The position numbers were made by a program, and so were the translations under genes. A stretch of DNA of 64,000 nt, taken from positions 102,001-166,000 of the forward strand of contig CAJHNH020002779.1 of NCBI GenBank assembly GCA_905116865.2, written 5' to 3'. The notes under the pieces are model-generated. The model was not told the DNA's origin, did not search any database, and saw only the letters and a program-made list of their open reading frames with translations. Positions 12,221 through 24,146 of this stretch are shown here, piece after piece. The stretch's first letter is position 1, and every line of letters begins with the position of its first letter. Source of the DNA: Candidula unifasciata (lineage: Eukaryota; Mollusca; Gastropoda; Stylommatophora; Geomitridae).

Positions 12221-12652
12221 AACAAAAAGTGAGATGAGGAAGAGTGAGTGCACAATAAGTCTGAAAATATCAAATATAATGTCAACAAGGAATAAGATCA
12301 GATCGGGGGGGGGGGGGGTTAAGTCTACTAGTAAGGGAAAATAGGGCAACCACTCTTTTCTAACCGGTAAGAAACACAATCCAAATAAGTAGTTAATGCT
12401 AACGACAAGCACAATTATCTACCAGAAAGCTTTCAATCATAATATCACTGTTTTGTCACCCAAAAAGAGTATATGCAAAATCTAAGGCCGACAGCTTATC
12501 AAGAAAGTTTTAAAATATTTTCTCTGACCAGACAAATACTATGAGTGCTTTTCTGAATATGTAGCTATCCACACAGGCAAACATATGAGGAGAGAACAAA
12601 AAGAGAAACACATAAACAAATGTAATGACTAAATTGAGGTCCTTAGACTCAC

Positions 12653-12782
12653 CCTCGTGATCCGGCTGGCTGATTCTAGGGCTCTGTCTCTTTAGTTGCC
12701 GTCTGTGCCGCCTGTATGTGGGCCGTGAGTTGTTGGCAGCGGGAGACTTCTTCCAGAAGTAATAGAACTCCACTAGCTCACT
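12653..12782 (-). CDS. RERE: RERE exon: end of SANT and basic tail
   Basis: The 130-nt exon has acceptor gtattttgcag and donor gtgagt. It has 43 codons, starting SELVEFYYFWKKSPAANNS and followed by RPTYRRHRRQLKRQSPR, then one base of the next codon (phase 1). FYYFWKKSP is the third SANT helix, as in RERE GELITFYYYWKKTPEA. The Arg-rich RRHRRQ stretch that follows is also conserved and may act as a nuclear localisation signal (inference). The acceptor seeds a 32-bp minisatellite in the intron (12783-13003). Each unit repeats CAG followed by AGTGA, the acceptor and the first five exon bases. Confidence 0.95.
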
Positions 12783-13003
12783 CTGCAAAATACAAGTTAA
12801 CTGACTCTATCACTCTGAGACATAAATGTTAACTGACTCTATCACTCTGAGACATAAATGTTAACTGACTCTATCACTCTGAGACATAAATGTTAACTGA
12901 CTCTATCACTCTGAGAGACATAAATGTTAACTGACTATGATTCTGAGAAATAAATGTTAACTCACTCTAACACTCTGAGAAATAAATGTTAACTCATTCG
13001 AAA
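12783..13003. repeat. 32-bp minisatellite seeded by the 12782 splice acceptor
   Basis: Seven units with exact 32-bp spacing; ctg, the complement of CAG, falls at 12783, 12815, 12847, 12879, 12911, 12943 and 12975. On the gene strand each reads ...ATTTATGTCTCAG|AGTGATAGAG or a close variant. The first unit is the real acceptor ATTTTGCAG|AGTGAGCTAG. Use of the next site (exon starting 12814) would read AGT GAT AGA GTC AGT and then a stop, TAA. Confidence 0.92.
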
Positions 13004-13063
13004 CTCAACTAAAGGTTAACTCCTTCTTAAAAAAGGCAACATTATATACCCAGTTACAGACTT

Positions 13064-13658
13064 CTTCTTTTGTCAAAATCTGCTTGTGCCGCTAGGCGTC
13101 GCAGTCTATCAGATGATCGGCAACCGAGCCAGGGCGCGCTCAGTCGCTTCATATGCCGTGATGTTATGAAGTCTCAAGTTGTCCGTGACTCCTTCTTCTT
13201 GGTCTTCCCCTGCCTCTTGGTGTTTCGATTTTCATGTTGTATGCTCTTGATACTGGCATCGTTGGTTCCATTCTCATTAGGTGACCAAACCATTTCATTC
13301 TTTGCTTCTCAATAAATTTAACGATGGGTATGGTTCCAATAGTTCTTGTAATCACATCGTTTCTCACTCGATCTCTTCTGGTTTTATTCGCAGCCATTCT
13401 CAAACATCTCATTTCACAGGTGGTTAGTCTTCTCTTGTGTTCTTTTGTTAATGTCCAAGTCTGACATTGATAACCTAATGTCGGTATAAAGATTGTATTT
13501 ATAATTTGTCTTTTTATCTCAGCTGGGACAGCAGGGTGTTTTAAAATTGGTGCAAGCTGGTATGCGACATTGTTGGCTTGTTGGATTCTTGCTTCGATCT
13601 CTCTGTCTATTTTACCATTGGATGTAAAGATACTTCCCAAGTAGTTACAGACTAACAT
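13064..13658 (-). mobile_element. LINE C-terminal fragment
   Basis: Minus-strand frame 13658-13164 reads NYLGSIFTSNGKIDREIEAR, then IINTIFIPTLGYQCQTWTLT and KWFGHLMRMEP. This is the thumb and C-terminal region of a non-LTR reverse transcriptase, and it continues with a frame change to about 13064. It closely resembles the element at 62205-63090, so both belong to one family. The catalytic part is missing. Confidence 0.88.
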
Positions 13659-13664
13659 TTAAAA

Positions 13665-13905
13665 TCGGGTACAGAATAACTAACTGGAACTACACTGGCC
13701 ATGCACTCAGAATTGATAAGACAAGACTCCCCACATCAAGCTCCCATATGGACACTGGAAGCGAAAAGAAAATGGGGAAGACCAAGGCAGACCCTGTGCA
13801 GAACCATTAGAAGAGAAGGCTCCATCATAATACACATCAAGACATAGAGAGATATGACCTCTGCCCTATGCGCCGCCCTAGGCTCAAGATGAAAGACTAA
13901 CTTAC
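13665..13905 (+). mobile_element. LINE 3' end fragment, second family
   Basis: The plus strand reads NWNYTGHALRIDKTRLPTSS, then degenerate R-rich sequence ending near LCPMRRP. The same family is better preserved on the minus strand at 38505-38820 (RRWNYVGHALRMDKSRLPYQ). It lies tail-adjacent to the minus-strand fragment at 13064-13658. Confidence 0.75.
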
Positions 13906-13909
13906 AATA

Positions 13910-15220
13910 TATAGCCAGCTATCTTTTTTTACGCTGACAAAGTGAGGCCCCGAAGACACACATGAGTGCCGTTGTGCCAGGTTTGATCCAAGCTGCAGGC
14001 CATTTGGCAGCAGACTGCCTGTTGTTGATTGCAACAGTGGTATCGATCATTCAGAAAGCAATGCAAACTACTAAACGTAAATTTGCCTAGAAAAACCGTA
14101 ACAGTAAACACAAATAGCAGGAGCTGGTTCTGTAATGTTCTGTAAAGAACATGCAAACAGTTTTTTTTTTTTTTTATATCAAATATGTCAGTAACAATAA
14201 TTGTCCTGAGCAAGAATAAAATCTCCTTCACCGATATGCTAAGCAAATGCTTAAAAATAATTCTATGCAATGATCGCTTTTATCAATATGCATCTTACAT
14301 TAAAAAATAGTGAAGAAAAACACAAGAACTAATGAGAAAATATTTCTTAAATCAGATCTGTTGTTTGATGTGGCATGCCAGCTGGCATAGAGAATCGTGT
14401 CTCTACATAAAATCTGGTCTATGTGAATCCTGCTGCTAATCCCCGTACCACAACTGTCTGAAATCTGGAATCTTCTGTGCAATAAATCTTGTCAGTTGCT
14501 GCATATTTTGTGGTTTCTTCTGTAATCACATGTCCAAATTATGATGACTGTTTTTTTTTCCTTGATCTTTAGAATGGAAATGTCTTGGAAGCTTTTATAA
14601 AGTACAGGAGCGAGGTGCCCCGGAAAAATAAAAGATCACAAGAACGAGATATTTCGGGAACAGAAGGAAACGTGTGCTAAACATGGCTGCCTTGGTTTTC
14701 TTGCCACAGGTCTATCACTGATGATAATGCAAGACTTCATCTGCATTCGCACTCACAAGAGCAGCTGGCACATGGTGTTGTGGTTTACAGTCAGCTTTTT
14801 ATCTTTGCTTCTCTGCCCACTAAGATGGTTACTGCATTTTTCTCCTCTGAGTTGGACCTCGACAAGAGATTTTATAAAGTATCAGTTTGTGAGGAGATAT
14901 TCCTTTTTTTAGTTATTTTTCTTTTCGGAGGTGCTTAGTCACCAATAAATATTCATTCGTGGACTAGTGTGTTTACATTCACGGAGTGATAGTGCTGATT
15001 GCGTTAAAAGAAATTTATAAGAAAATGGTTGGTCAGCACGAGGAGAATATAAACATGTAGAAACAGATTTGGATACTTGGATAGGAGATGGACACCACCA
15101 AGCAAACTGTTTGCCTAAGGAAATGTATGATGGATAATCGGCACAAGTAACATTGGGGAGTAGTCGAAGAAAAGGAGGACAAAGAAGAAACTGGAATGAC
15201 AACATCGAGAAATGAACAAG
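13910..15220. other. Intron sequence without recognised features
   Basis: Only short homopolymers (T run at about 14161-14175). No exon or shared repeat family recognised. Confidence 0.45.
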
Positions 15221-15227
15221 ACGATGC

Positions 15228-15375
15228 TATCATACACTTATTCATCATCACACACTTATTCATCATCACACACTTATTCATCATCATACACTTATTCATC
15301 ATCATACACTTATTCATCATCATACACTTATTCATCATCATACACTTATTCATCATCATACACTTATTCATCAAG
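15228..15375. repeat. 18-bp minisatellite
   Basis: About eight copies of cacttattcatcatcata with a cacaca variant in the first copies. Because 18 is a multiple of three, all frames stay open across it, which explains the repeated-peptide frames on both strands. Confidence 0.93.
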
Positions 15376-15379
15376 AGGA

Positions 15380-16920
15380 AGACAGAGAAAGATGGCAGGC
15401 TTTATGTGCTACATGACCCTAATGGGTCAAGGGTAAGGTTATGTTATTTCAGCGCAATACATTGGATCTCAGAAAACCACTAATTATTCCGGTGTTTGTT
15501 CTTTTTGAACTAAATACTTGTTAGAGGAGCTCAGTATGCAATTAAGGTGGAGGGATTTTTCAGCCTGAGGATAACATTTGTGTGTCCCAAGCAACGCATC
15601 ACGCGTCAAGGTTTTACATTTACAACTGGCAACCGGGCATATAACAATGCAAACTGGCAGTTTTGAATGGTATTTCCTGTTCTTTGTGTTCGGTGTCACA
15701 TGCGCTGACCATTAAGCATATTCGAAAAGGTGGTTAAAAGTATCAAATGTAGCATGTTGTGAGCTTTACTGGGTTACTAATTGTCTGTGTTAAAACAATA
15801 TGGCCTCCGAGCAGACTTCATGCATATCAATAAGATTTATGACTTTAGAAGCCTCATATTTAAATAAAACATGCATTTATCAGTTTTATCCAAAGCAACA
15901 AAGTTAAGAAGCAGACTTGTTTCAGTCTTTGATAAGAGTCGAACTTTGACGAGGGATGGCTCTGATATATACCTCACACAAAAGCTTACAAAGCCAGCTG
16001 GTACTAAGAGAATAAATATTAGTGAAAATAGCAATAGTCTTCAGTGTCAGTCAGGTCTGGTGCGATTCTCTTATTATTTGGGAACATAGGCTAAAAAATT
16101 ACAGGCAAAGAGAGTTATTTTTTTAATGGATGCGAAAGCACTAACTTTTTCAGAGGTTATTTTTCTTTTCTAAATAATTATGCTCTGTTGTGGTGTTCTA
16201 AAAGTTTCTTTGGAATGAGATCAAATGGACATATTAGGTTCATATTTTATGTATACATATAAGAGTTTCATATTCATTGGTGAATCATTTTCGATATATT
16301 TTATCTAGTTTTTCTTGAGTGCCATGGTGATAAGTGGAATAATTATTTTGTCTTTTTACTAATTTCTGTGAAAGTACCATCTGTTTATTTACTAAAAATT
16401 AACTACACAATTTATTTATGTAGCAGTATTCTAATATTATTCCTTAACATTCCCTGGTCACTTTGATGTATAATGTGCTTATGTTGCATGGCAATTGAAT
16501 GAATTAGTATGGACTGTTTTAATGTGTAACACTTGTGACTTTTCAAAACTGCACCCCTCAGGTCTCTGATGCTAAGCCCCGCCAAAAAGGTATGGGCCGC
16601 ATCACTAGTGCCACAGAATGTGCAGGTTGATGAAGGATTCAAACCTAGGTCTCTGGCAAGAGAGCCCTGTGCCCTAAACAGTCTAGCTAGCCAACCCTCC
16701 TATTTAAAGGGGAAGTGAAACTCTCCTTTTCCCCCACACTGAGGCTCAAGAGCCCACACTGGGAACTAGAAGTAAAAATCCAGAGAAAAGGGCTTATGGA
16801 AGAGAGGCAAATCATAGGCAGGAAGGTCTCCTTCATTAGGCTAGCCACATCGTCAAAACAGTACAAAACAGAACAGAACAGACAGTGACAGAACTAGAAA
16901 TTATACTAGATGATGTAGGT
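15380..16920. other. AT-rich intron sequence without recognised features
   Basis: No exon or repeat family recognised on either strand. Confidence 0.45.
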
Positions 16921-17059
16921 CCCCTTTCTTTGAATTCACCATATCTCAGGGACTCGGAGCTTTCCTTCGGAGATCCTGGGAAAGTCCAACAGTAACGCGG
17001 TGTTAGGTTGTAAAATGAACACTAACAACCCCCCCCCCCCCCCTTTTTCCAGGAACAGA

Positions 17060-18140
17060 AACTCCACAAAGAAAACCCCGTGATGGGGCAAAGTAAAATA
17101 CAAAATACTTTTATCAGGCTTCATTGATACGAAAACTATAGAGCTATACTGTTCGCTGCGCAGAATTTCATTCATATATGGGAACGAGAAACAGCGAAAC
17201 ACTACACTGACCTGGCAATCCAGGCCAGAGTGGCTATGCTAACGACGTTGTAGTCTTTAAAATACTGTCGCGCGAACAACGAATCACTGCAGCTCTAAAC
17301 TTATTTAAGTTATTATATATAATATAATCTGGAACTGAGGTCTTTCTTATAATGTCACCGTTAATGACAATCTTTCAATCAGAATCATAACCGCTGATAA
17401 ATAAACGACACTACCGTGTAGTGACAGTCTACACTATATTTTTCAGCCATTGAGTTAGGCCAATTGAATGCGCTACACTTTGCCTACACATCTCACACTT
17501 CATGTATACGTACCGTTTATTGATTACCACAGCACAGGGTTAACAGTTTCAGTCGGCTAGAAGAACATATATAAGTCGGTGATGCTGGTGTCGATATACA
17601 AGCTCGCAATGGCAATATTAAATAACAACTTCGTTAACTTGCCAAACCTGCTCATAAGACAAGGTATTCCTGGCAATTCGACTCAAGTCGGTCCGGCCTG
17701 TTGTATTTCCAACCACATCAGGTCGAATTAAATGCAGAACAAGTCTGGAAATGTACTGTCTGCTGTCGTCAGCGCCAAGAAACACACTAACACGGACACA
17801 ACAAACGCTGAACACAGCCTAAAGAGCGCAGTCAATAACACACTACATGCTATCGGCTTGGCAGGGTAGATGATTCAAGATGGCGTCCGCAGTCAACATG
17901 GCCGGGCGAACACGGAACGATCTATAGCAGGGGTTCTCGTGACAGTGGTGGTGGCGGCCTCTGATGCCAGTGCAAATCATTCAATTCTAAATTACAGGTA
18001 ACTAATGGCAGCGCACCAGAATTATTTTTTCACTTCATTTTTAGGTGATTCCGCCTTTTCAACAGTTTAACACTTTCATCGTTTTGTGTGCAAGGGAGGC
18101 AGAGGGTTTTGATTCCTGCTCTTTCGGCCGCCTTGACCAG
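17060..18140. other. Intron sequence without recognised features
   Basis: Mixed-composition sequence following a C homopolymer at about 17029-17042. No recognisable exon, SINE or LINE. Short minus-strand frames here have no feature supporting them as genes. Confidence 0.4.
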
Positions 18141-18151
18141 ACACTTAATTT

Positions 18152-18339
18152 CAGTGGTTCTCAACCTGCCAGTCACGACCCTTTTTTCGGGGTCGATTGA
18201 CCTTTTTACAGAGTCCATCGGAAGACACGTACTCATTGAAGTTATGAAAGAAAATAATTATCTGGTGGTTTGCCACAACATGAGGGAACTTTCTTATTTT
18301 ATTAAAGGGTCGCGGCATTAGGAAATTTGAAAGCCACTG
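18152..18339. mobile_element. hAT-like MITE
   Basis: About 188 bp with inverted ends cagtggttctcaacct and (reverse complement) cagtggctttcaaatt. These resemble the CAGNGGTTCTCAA termini of hAT-Charlie-type elements. Flanking octamers cttaattt and ctttatat agree at 6 of 8 positions, consistent with an old 8-bp target duplication. Confidence 0.75.
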
Positions 18340-19269
18340 CTTTATATCGTTGTAGTTTCTCTTTTAAACTTTCATCTTGTTCTTTGTATACTTTCGAGTT
18401 CCCCTATTACCACGCCTCCTTGAAAAAAAAAAAAAATAGGATGCTAGAATTTACCATACAGTGTCTAGAAAGGTTCTGGCAATCACAACAAAATGTCAAT
18501 GACGGTGGCGCTGAAGAATAAAAAGTAATGCCTAAAGAATGTCCCAATACTGTGTACTGTCGAGAAACAAAGTCCTGCCTATTAAAACTGTTCATCTTAA
18601 TTCAATATTCTATCTGTATTTAGAGTGTGGTATGATCAAACAAAAGTTCATAATTTCGTCTACATCTCTTTTACATTATCAATGTCTTCACTGAAAGAAG
18701 AAGACAATTGACGAGACTGCCAGGAAAACCATTCGAGCATAATGTAAACAAACTAAGATAATGACGATAACCAAGCATGACATCAATATGGCAGACGTGA
18801 TCGTCAATATCTGGTAGTCTTAGTTTCAGCTTCATAGCCAACGGGTCACCCCATCTTTGCTCCGCTCCTGTGCCAACGAAAAACACACAGAATGTTTATC
18901 ACAGTATTAGAATTGCAGTTCATCATTGATGGTAGCAGAAGTCGTCAACAGATCAGCAGTTGCCCGCGCGATCAATTTTAATCACATATGGGCACCACAA
19001 CACTGCACGACAGGCATCGCGCCATTTTCTGAATCTACAATTCACACCAACACGTTGGTCACAGTCGAAAAAACATTCCAAATGCAATCCGCAGCTCACA
19101 GGGTCACGCCATGCACTCAACTGGGCGACGAAACTATATCCAGTCTACAAATGGAGCAAAAATGCATCGGCCACCGTCCGGCAGAAGCAAAAAATTTGCC
19201 TCTGTTTCGAACAGTGCCGCTGCCTAGCGTCCATTTTGACCGGAAGTCCATCAATATCAAATACCTTGC

Positions 19270-19620
19270 CGATTGGCATGGGTAATCAAGCATCTCCACA
19301 ATCTGTGATCTTCAGCAGCAAGTAACAGCTCATGTGCTGACATCCCTCCATGACAAAAGGCTGACAATGGTCGCCTTGTGTTGTTTTCCTCTGTCACTTT
19401 TCCATAGATTTGTTCCGGTAGTCACAACACGCTCTAGATTCGTTTTCATAATTAAAATAAATTACAGCTGTCTCTGTCTGTCTGTCTCTCTCTCTGTATG
19501 TCTCTCTGATGTTTGTGATAAGTTGTCTTTGAGCCTTTGTCTCTTTCAAAATATCTGGGTAGCTCTTTTGGGCTGTCCAAGGAATTCCGTGGGTTCTTCT
19601 GTAAAATCCCATCTCTGAGG
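19270..19620 (-). mobile_element. LINE C-terminal fragment
   Basis: The minus strand reads GIPWTAQKSYPDILKETKAQ and RQLITNIRET near 19600-19500. A degenerate end near 19270 corresponds to the conserved tail HARWQG. Related to 24430-24785, 49014-49350 and 49395-49798. Confidence 0.75.
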
Positions 19621-19769
19621 ACTGAAGAATTTGTTTGGCTTGTGTATTACCAGTTCACAATTCACAGACGTATTTTAAAAACTGATCTACATAGCCTGCA
19701 CGAATTCTTTTCCTAACATCCAGTGATATAGATTTATTGCATAGAATTATTTTAGAAAATGCAGATGTA

Positions 19770-20155
19770 TTCATCATCATCATGTAGCAGGTCCTTTGCA
19801 GAACGTCGCTCTTATCAGTCTGCCTGAAAGATCCTCGGTCTCTCGCCAGTTCTCCCGTACTTTCATACTAAAGCAGTCCCTTATATCCTGTGCCCAACTT
19901 CGTGTCGGTCGGCCCCTGCCCCTCCTTCCTGGTAACATGCCTTCTGCTATAATTTTTGTCCAATCCGTCGTGGCGCTTGATATGACCGAAATATTTCAGC
20001 TTCCGAGAAAAGATGCTGTTTATTAGCCAATCTTTCTTGATGTTCAGATCTTTTAAGATGTCAATATTCCTCCTCTTCTTTGTCCAAGATATTCTGATAA
20101 TCTTTCTATAGCATTTCAGCTAAAAAGCTCCTATTCTCTTTCTTAAGGACAGAGA
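19770..20155 (-). mobile_element. LINE C-terminal fragment
   Basis: The minus strand, with frame changes, reads RISWTKKRRNIDILKDLN, then LKYFGHIKRHDGLDK and RKEGQGPTDTKLGT, ending in an ATG/ATC-rich tail near 19770. This is the typical C-terminal region of the same LINE group as at 19270. Confidence 0.75.
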
Positions 20156-20167
20156 TGTATTGGTAAA

Positions 20168-20430
20168 AGTAATTAAAGTAAAGGACCCTTTCCCCCACAA
20201 TTATTGGGCTAAAAGGGCTAGATCTATTTTGTACATACCAAACTAGCACTCAGTGGGTGATGGGGGTCAACCTCATACCAGGCGCTTTTACTTGCAATGA
20301 TTTTACCTAGTACCCATTTCAGATTAGGTCGACCTGGGAGCCAAGGTCGTTTTTGAAAAAAGAAAAAAAAAGTACGGCCTCTATCAGGACCTGAACCTAG
20401 GACTTTCGGATCCGCAGGCAAGCGTACATA
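20168..20430 (-). mobile_element. SINE family A, nearly full length
   Basis: Runs from gtaaaggaccctttccccca through tacccatttcagattaggtc to a head region that includes gacctgaacctaggactttc. Contains an A-rich interruption at about 20355-20370. Confidence 0.7.
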
Positions 20431-20439
20431 CGTATTTAT

Positions 20440-20531
20440 TTTTAGCTTTACAGGACGTTGCAGAACCAACCCCAGCAATGTTTGGTTATTGTGGTTTTTC
20501 TAGGAACGTTTACATCCAGTAATTTGCCACT
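20440..20531 (-). mobile_element. SINE family B, tail part, interrupted by a LINE fragment
   Basis: Matches 31675-31765: gctttacaggacgttgcaga accaacccc... up to agtaatttgccactg at 20531, where a LINE tail has inserted. The remainder resumes at 20752. Confidence 0.75.
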
Positions 20532-20751
20532 GTGGGAGAAAATCGGCCACTACGGCAGGCATGGGAGACTAAGAACCAGGAAACTAGACCTCCGGGGAAA
20601 CATAGGGTCCAATGGAAAGACAACATCCGACAGTCCCTAACTGACAGAGGACTGGAATGCAACTTAAAGAAAACTGCTGATAGAAAAGTCTGGCGATTTC
20701 TCTGGCAAACCTCTACACCCGAAGGTAGAAAATTAGTGAGTAAGTAAGTAA
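20532..20751 (+). mobile_element. 5'-truncated LINE tail inserted into SINE B
   Basis: Plus-strand frame with GKHRVQWKDNIRQSLTDRGL and KKTADRKVWRFLWQTSTPEG, ending LVSK and followed by a (gtaa)n tail. It sits between tttgccactg repeats (end 20531 and about 20756-20765). With partly matching bases on the left these form a target-site duplication of about 13-15 bp. This is a clear retrotransposition event into an older SINE. Confidence 0.82.
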
Positions 20752-20885
20752 GTTAGTTTGCCACTGCTTTCTGGACGGTCGGCTTCTCGGTACCACTATC
20801 GAAACCGATGCAAGGCCCGCAGCTGGGATCGAACCCGGCACCTGGAACTACGAAGCGCTTTCGCAACGCCTAAGCCACAGAGTAC
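20752..20885 (-). mobile_element. SINE family B, tRNA-like head part
   Basis: On the minus strand the head begins near 20885, with A box TGGCTTAGGCG and a perfect B box GGTTCGATCCC. The body then runs down to the target repeat. A tRNA-derived SINE; too far from a tRNA cloverleaf downstream of the B box to be a tRNA gene. Confidence 0.8.
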
Positions 20886-20953
20886 AGATGTAATAATGAA
20901 GTAAAATGTACAACAGCTCAAGCAAAAGCAAATGAATAAATCAAGAATGCTCA

Positions 20954-21080
20954 GTGTGGTTTCTGGGGCACCTGTGTGGTTTCTGGGGCACCTGTGTGGT
21001 TTCCGGGGCACCTGTGTGGTTTCCGGGGCACCTGTGTTTTTTCTGGGGCACCTGTGTGGTTTCCGGGGCACCTGTGTGGA
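20954..21080. repeat. 20-bp minisatellite made from a SINE start
   Basis: About six copies of tgtggtttccggggcacctg. The unit equals the first bases of SINE family C (cacctgtgtgggttccaggg at 6843), and the array runs straight into a complete family C body at 21081. Confidence 0.9.
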
Positions 21081-21340
21081 TTCCAGGGCCCATTTGTGGG
21101 GAAAACAAGAATAGACCCACTGCCTCCCCAGCAAGCACGTCGTAAGAGTCGACTAATCGGAGTGAATCTGCCTCAGAGGCAAGGAACTAACAGTCTGCAT
21201 ACAATTAATTCAGATCTGTTAAACGCATATACATGCAACACTCAGGTTCTGGAACAAGGCTAAAGTCCAGAGGTGGACAAACAACCAGAACTGTGCGCCG
21301 GAGATTACAGCCAGTTAAAGCGATGAAGAATAGGAAGAAG
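21081..21340 (+). mobile_element. SINE-like family C
   Basis: Good copy: ttccagggcccatttgtggg, gaaaacaagaatagacccac, aagagtcgactaatcggagt, ctgcctcagaggcaaggaac, aacactcaggttctggaac and a short degenerate aggaagaag tail. Confidence 0.8.
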
Positions 21341-21888
21341 ATAAATGAATCAAGAACTGACATTACTACACTTGGGGCATTTCCACACGTGCATCATCCC
21401 CTTTTTCATCAACTGCCGACGAAAAGCAGAAAGGTTAAGCAAACGCAAAAAGGATGACAAATGTCTTTGCAGTCTTTGTCAACTGTGGTGTGAAACCCAT
21501 TCAGGCCCACACACGTCTTATTTTAAATAACAAATGTTTAGGAAATAAAAATGAGTGCAAGCATGGGGCTGAAAGTTTCACAGATGGTGGCACGCGTCAC
21601 CAGCTTGAGAACCTCTGGTCTATAGCATCCTATCGGGGTCGTTAAAGCTTCTGCGAAGAGACGAAGCGAGATAAATGGAGGGTTGAGTTAGTGCTTGAGG
21701 GAGAGAGTGTGTTTTGAAGGCAGATTCAGGCTGTGCTACTGAAACTTTGCTAAGTGCGTTAAATAATAGTGTACGCGTGTATGCGCGTTATTATCGTATG
21801 CCGTGTCGAGTGGCACGGCCGATCATGTTTTAACACCTGACCTGTGTGTTCTTAACAAGATCAGAAAAAGAACGAGAGGGAGAAAAAG

Positions 21889-21967
21889 AAGCATAATAAT
21901 AATATTAATAATAATAATAATAATAATAAGGAGAAGAAGAAGAAGAAGAAAAAGTAGAATAAGAAGA

Positions 21968-22062
<95 letters not shown>

Positions 22063-22157
22063 CAATAGTAGTAGTAGTAGTTATAGTAGAAGAAGTAGAA
22101 GAAGAAGAAGGAGGAGGAGGAGAAACAGAAGAAAAAGGAGGAGGAGGAGAAGACGAT
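21889..22157. repeat. Compound trinucleotide microsatellite
   Basis: Consecutive tracts of (AAT), (AAG), (AGT), (AGC), (AGT) and (AAG/AGG) trinucleotides in one run. The poly-Ser, poly-Leu, poly-Cys and poly-Arg frames across it come from the repeat. Confidence 0.95.
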
Positions 22158-22299
22158 GAATGTTCTCAAAACTATGTGTTCTGTACCCATCAATGCCAAA
22201 TCTGTCCCTCTTCAATATACGGGGGGTTGACTCAAGACTGGAGACACATAAATGCGGTCTATACTTTCAAATAAGTATGCTATTTATGACGCCGTAAAT

Positions 22300-22476
22300 C
22301 AGTGGCTTTCAACCTTCCTTATGTGGCAACCCTTTAATGCAGTTGCTCGTGTTGTGGCGACCCCCCAACCATACAATTATTTTCGTTCCTACTTCATAAC
22401 TTCAGCGCACATCTGTTTTGCGATAGTCTTTGGCGACCCCTGGGAGAAGGTCGCGATCACAGGTTGGCAGCCGCTG
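22300..22476. mobile_element. hAT-like MITE
   Basis: 177 bp with ends cagtggctttcaacctt and (reverse complement) cagcggctgccaacctg. Flanked by ccgtaaat (22292-22299) and ccgtcgat (22477-22484), an 8-bp duplication with two differences. Related to 18152-18339. Confidence 0.8.
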
Positions 22477-22555
22477 CCGTCGATGTGTGTGGACTCGCAG
22501 AATAGCCAGGAACTACTAGAACCACACAGAACAGCCCATGAATATTTAATGTCCC

Positions 22556-22850
22556 TCGTGTGGGTTCGGGGTTTCATTGTGGGGGGGGGGGGGGGGGGAA
22601 GAAACCGACCCATGCCTCCCCAACAAGCATGACGTAGGAGTCGACTAACTGGAGACAGCCTTTGAAGTCGGAGTGCATCTGCCCAAGAGGCAAGGAACCA
22701 AGAGTATGCAGACAAATCAGTCAGATTTTTTAAACGGATTTAGACGCAACACTTAGTTTCTGGAACATGACCAAAGTCCAGAGATGGACTAACAACCAGA
22801 TTTAGCTAGAGTGTATATAGCTAGTGAAGATGGAAGGAAGAAGAATGATC
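22556..22850 (+). mobile_element. SINE-like family C
   Basis: Starts cgtgtgggttcggggtttca, has a G homopolymer, then catgcctccccaacaagcat, gtcgactaactggagacagc, gaagtcggagtgcatctgcc and a short aaggaagaagaa tail. Confidence 0.8.
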
Positions 22851-22919
22851 AAAGCTGAACCTCAACAGACGAACCAGCGACATTCAAAACCCAGTATTAA
22901 CATCGCCACTGAAGCAGCT

Positions 22920-23112
<193 letters not shown>

Positions 23113-23435
23113 CTTGTCAAAAGGGAAAACATTTCTATGATTAGTATACACCCAAATCAAAGATGTCCATCTTTCACCAGCCAGTCTCGAAACACAGAAT
23201 GCTGAAACAAGCATTCTCGAATACCAGCATGCCGACAATAATAGCCCCACATGACAGACAGCTCTCGAAAATTCCAGCATCATACGCAAGTCCACGAATC
23301 TTCAAAGCCGAATCCTGACAGATGGACAGGCGCCATAAGAGCTACAGCTCATCCAACAGTTTGTGTTAACGCAGCGTGTTGGAATTCCCGGCGTGCAACT
23401 GATCCTTCATCTAAGAGGAACCAAGGCACTACAAG

Positions 23436-23541
23436 CAGGGCTGCCGAAGTTGGTACTTTCGTAGAAATTTAGTACTATTTGACCCTTGTCGAGCAAAACG
23501 GTACTTTTAGTACTACTCCTGATGTTTTGGTCCGTTTTAGA

Positions 23542-23587
<46 letters not shown>

Positions 23588-23975
23588 CTCTCTATCTCTC
23601 TCTCTCTCTATCGATGTACTTCACCACCCCTCCCCCTTAACAACATTATGATTTGTTTTTAAAATCACTATTCTTTGAAGACTTCAACAATAAATGCCTT
23701 AAAAAAAAGTTATTTCTTCTTGAGATGAACTGCAGCAACCAAAGGTTGCTAACAGCAGCTGTGTAACAAACTGGGCGAATAAACAAATGGGACAGAAATC
23801 AGGAATGCGACACCGAACTCTACTTCTGTTCAAATAAAAGGTCAGCAAGTTAAATGTTTTTTTTTTTCAAGTTGTAACGATATTTTAATTTAAAAATTAT
23901 TCCTTTTGGTATATTTTGGTGCCGATTAAAAAAAAAAAAACCGGTACTATTCCGAAATATATTTTCGCAGCCCTG
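23436..23975. mobile_element. hAT-like nonautonomous element, family G
   Basis: 540 bp starting cagggctgccgaagttggta and ending ttttcgcagccctg. Flanked by actacaag (23428-23435) and accacaag (23976-23983), an 8-bp target duplication with one difference. A (CT)n tract lies inside at 23546-23620. No transposase frame. Confidence 0.82.
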
Positions 23976-24146
23976 ACCACAAGTACTGGCTGAACTGTAG
24001 ACCCGAAGTGGCTTATATATACACATCAAATGCGCGATGCTCTGTGACCTTTGCCTCAAATATCAAGAAGGTAAACACACACGAGCGTTTGTTGAGACAG
24101 CTGGGATACAAGTCTACTCTCTGATTACAATCTAATACGAGTCTTT

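Noticed and set aside
20752..20885. A tRNA gene, given the perfect B box GGTTCGATCCC
   Set aside because: The sequence after the B box does not complete an acceptor stem; it continues into the SINE B body shared with other copies.
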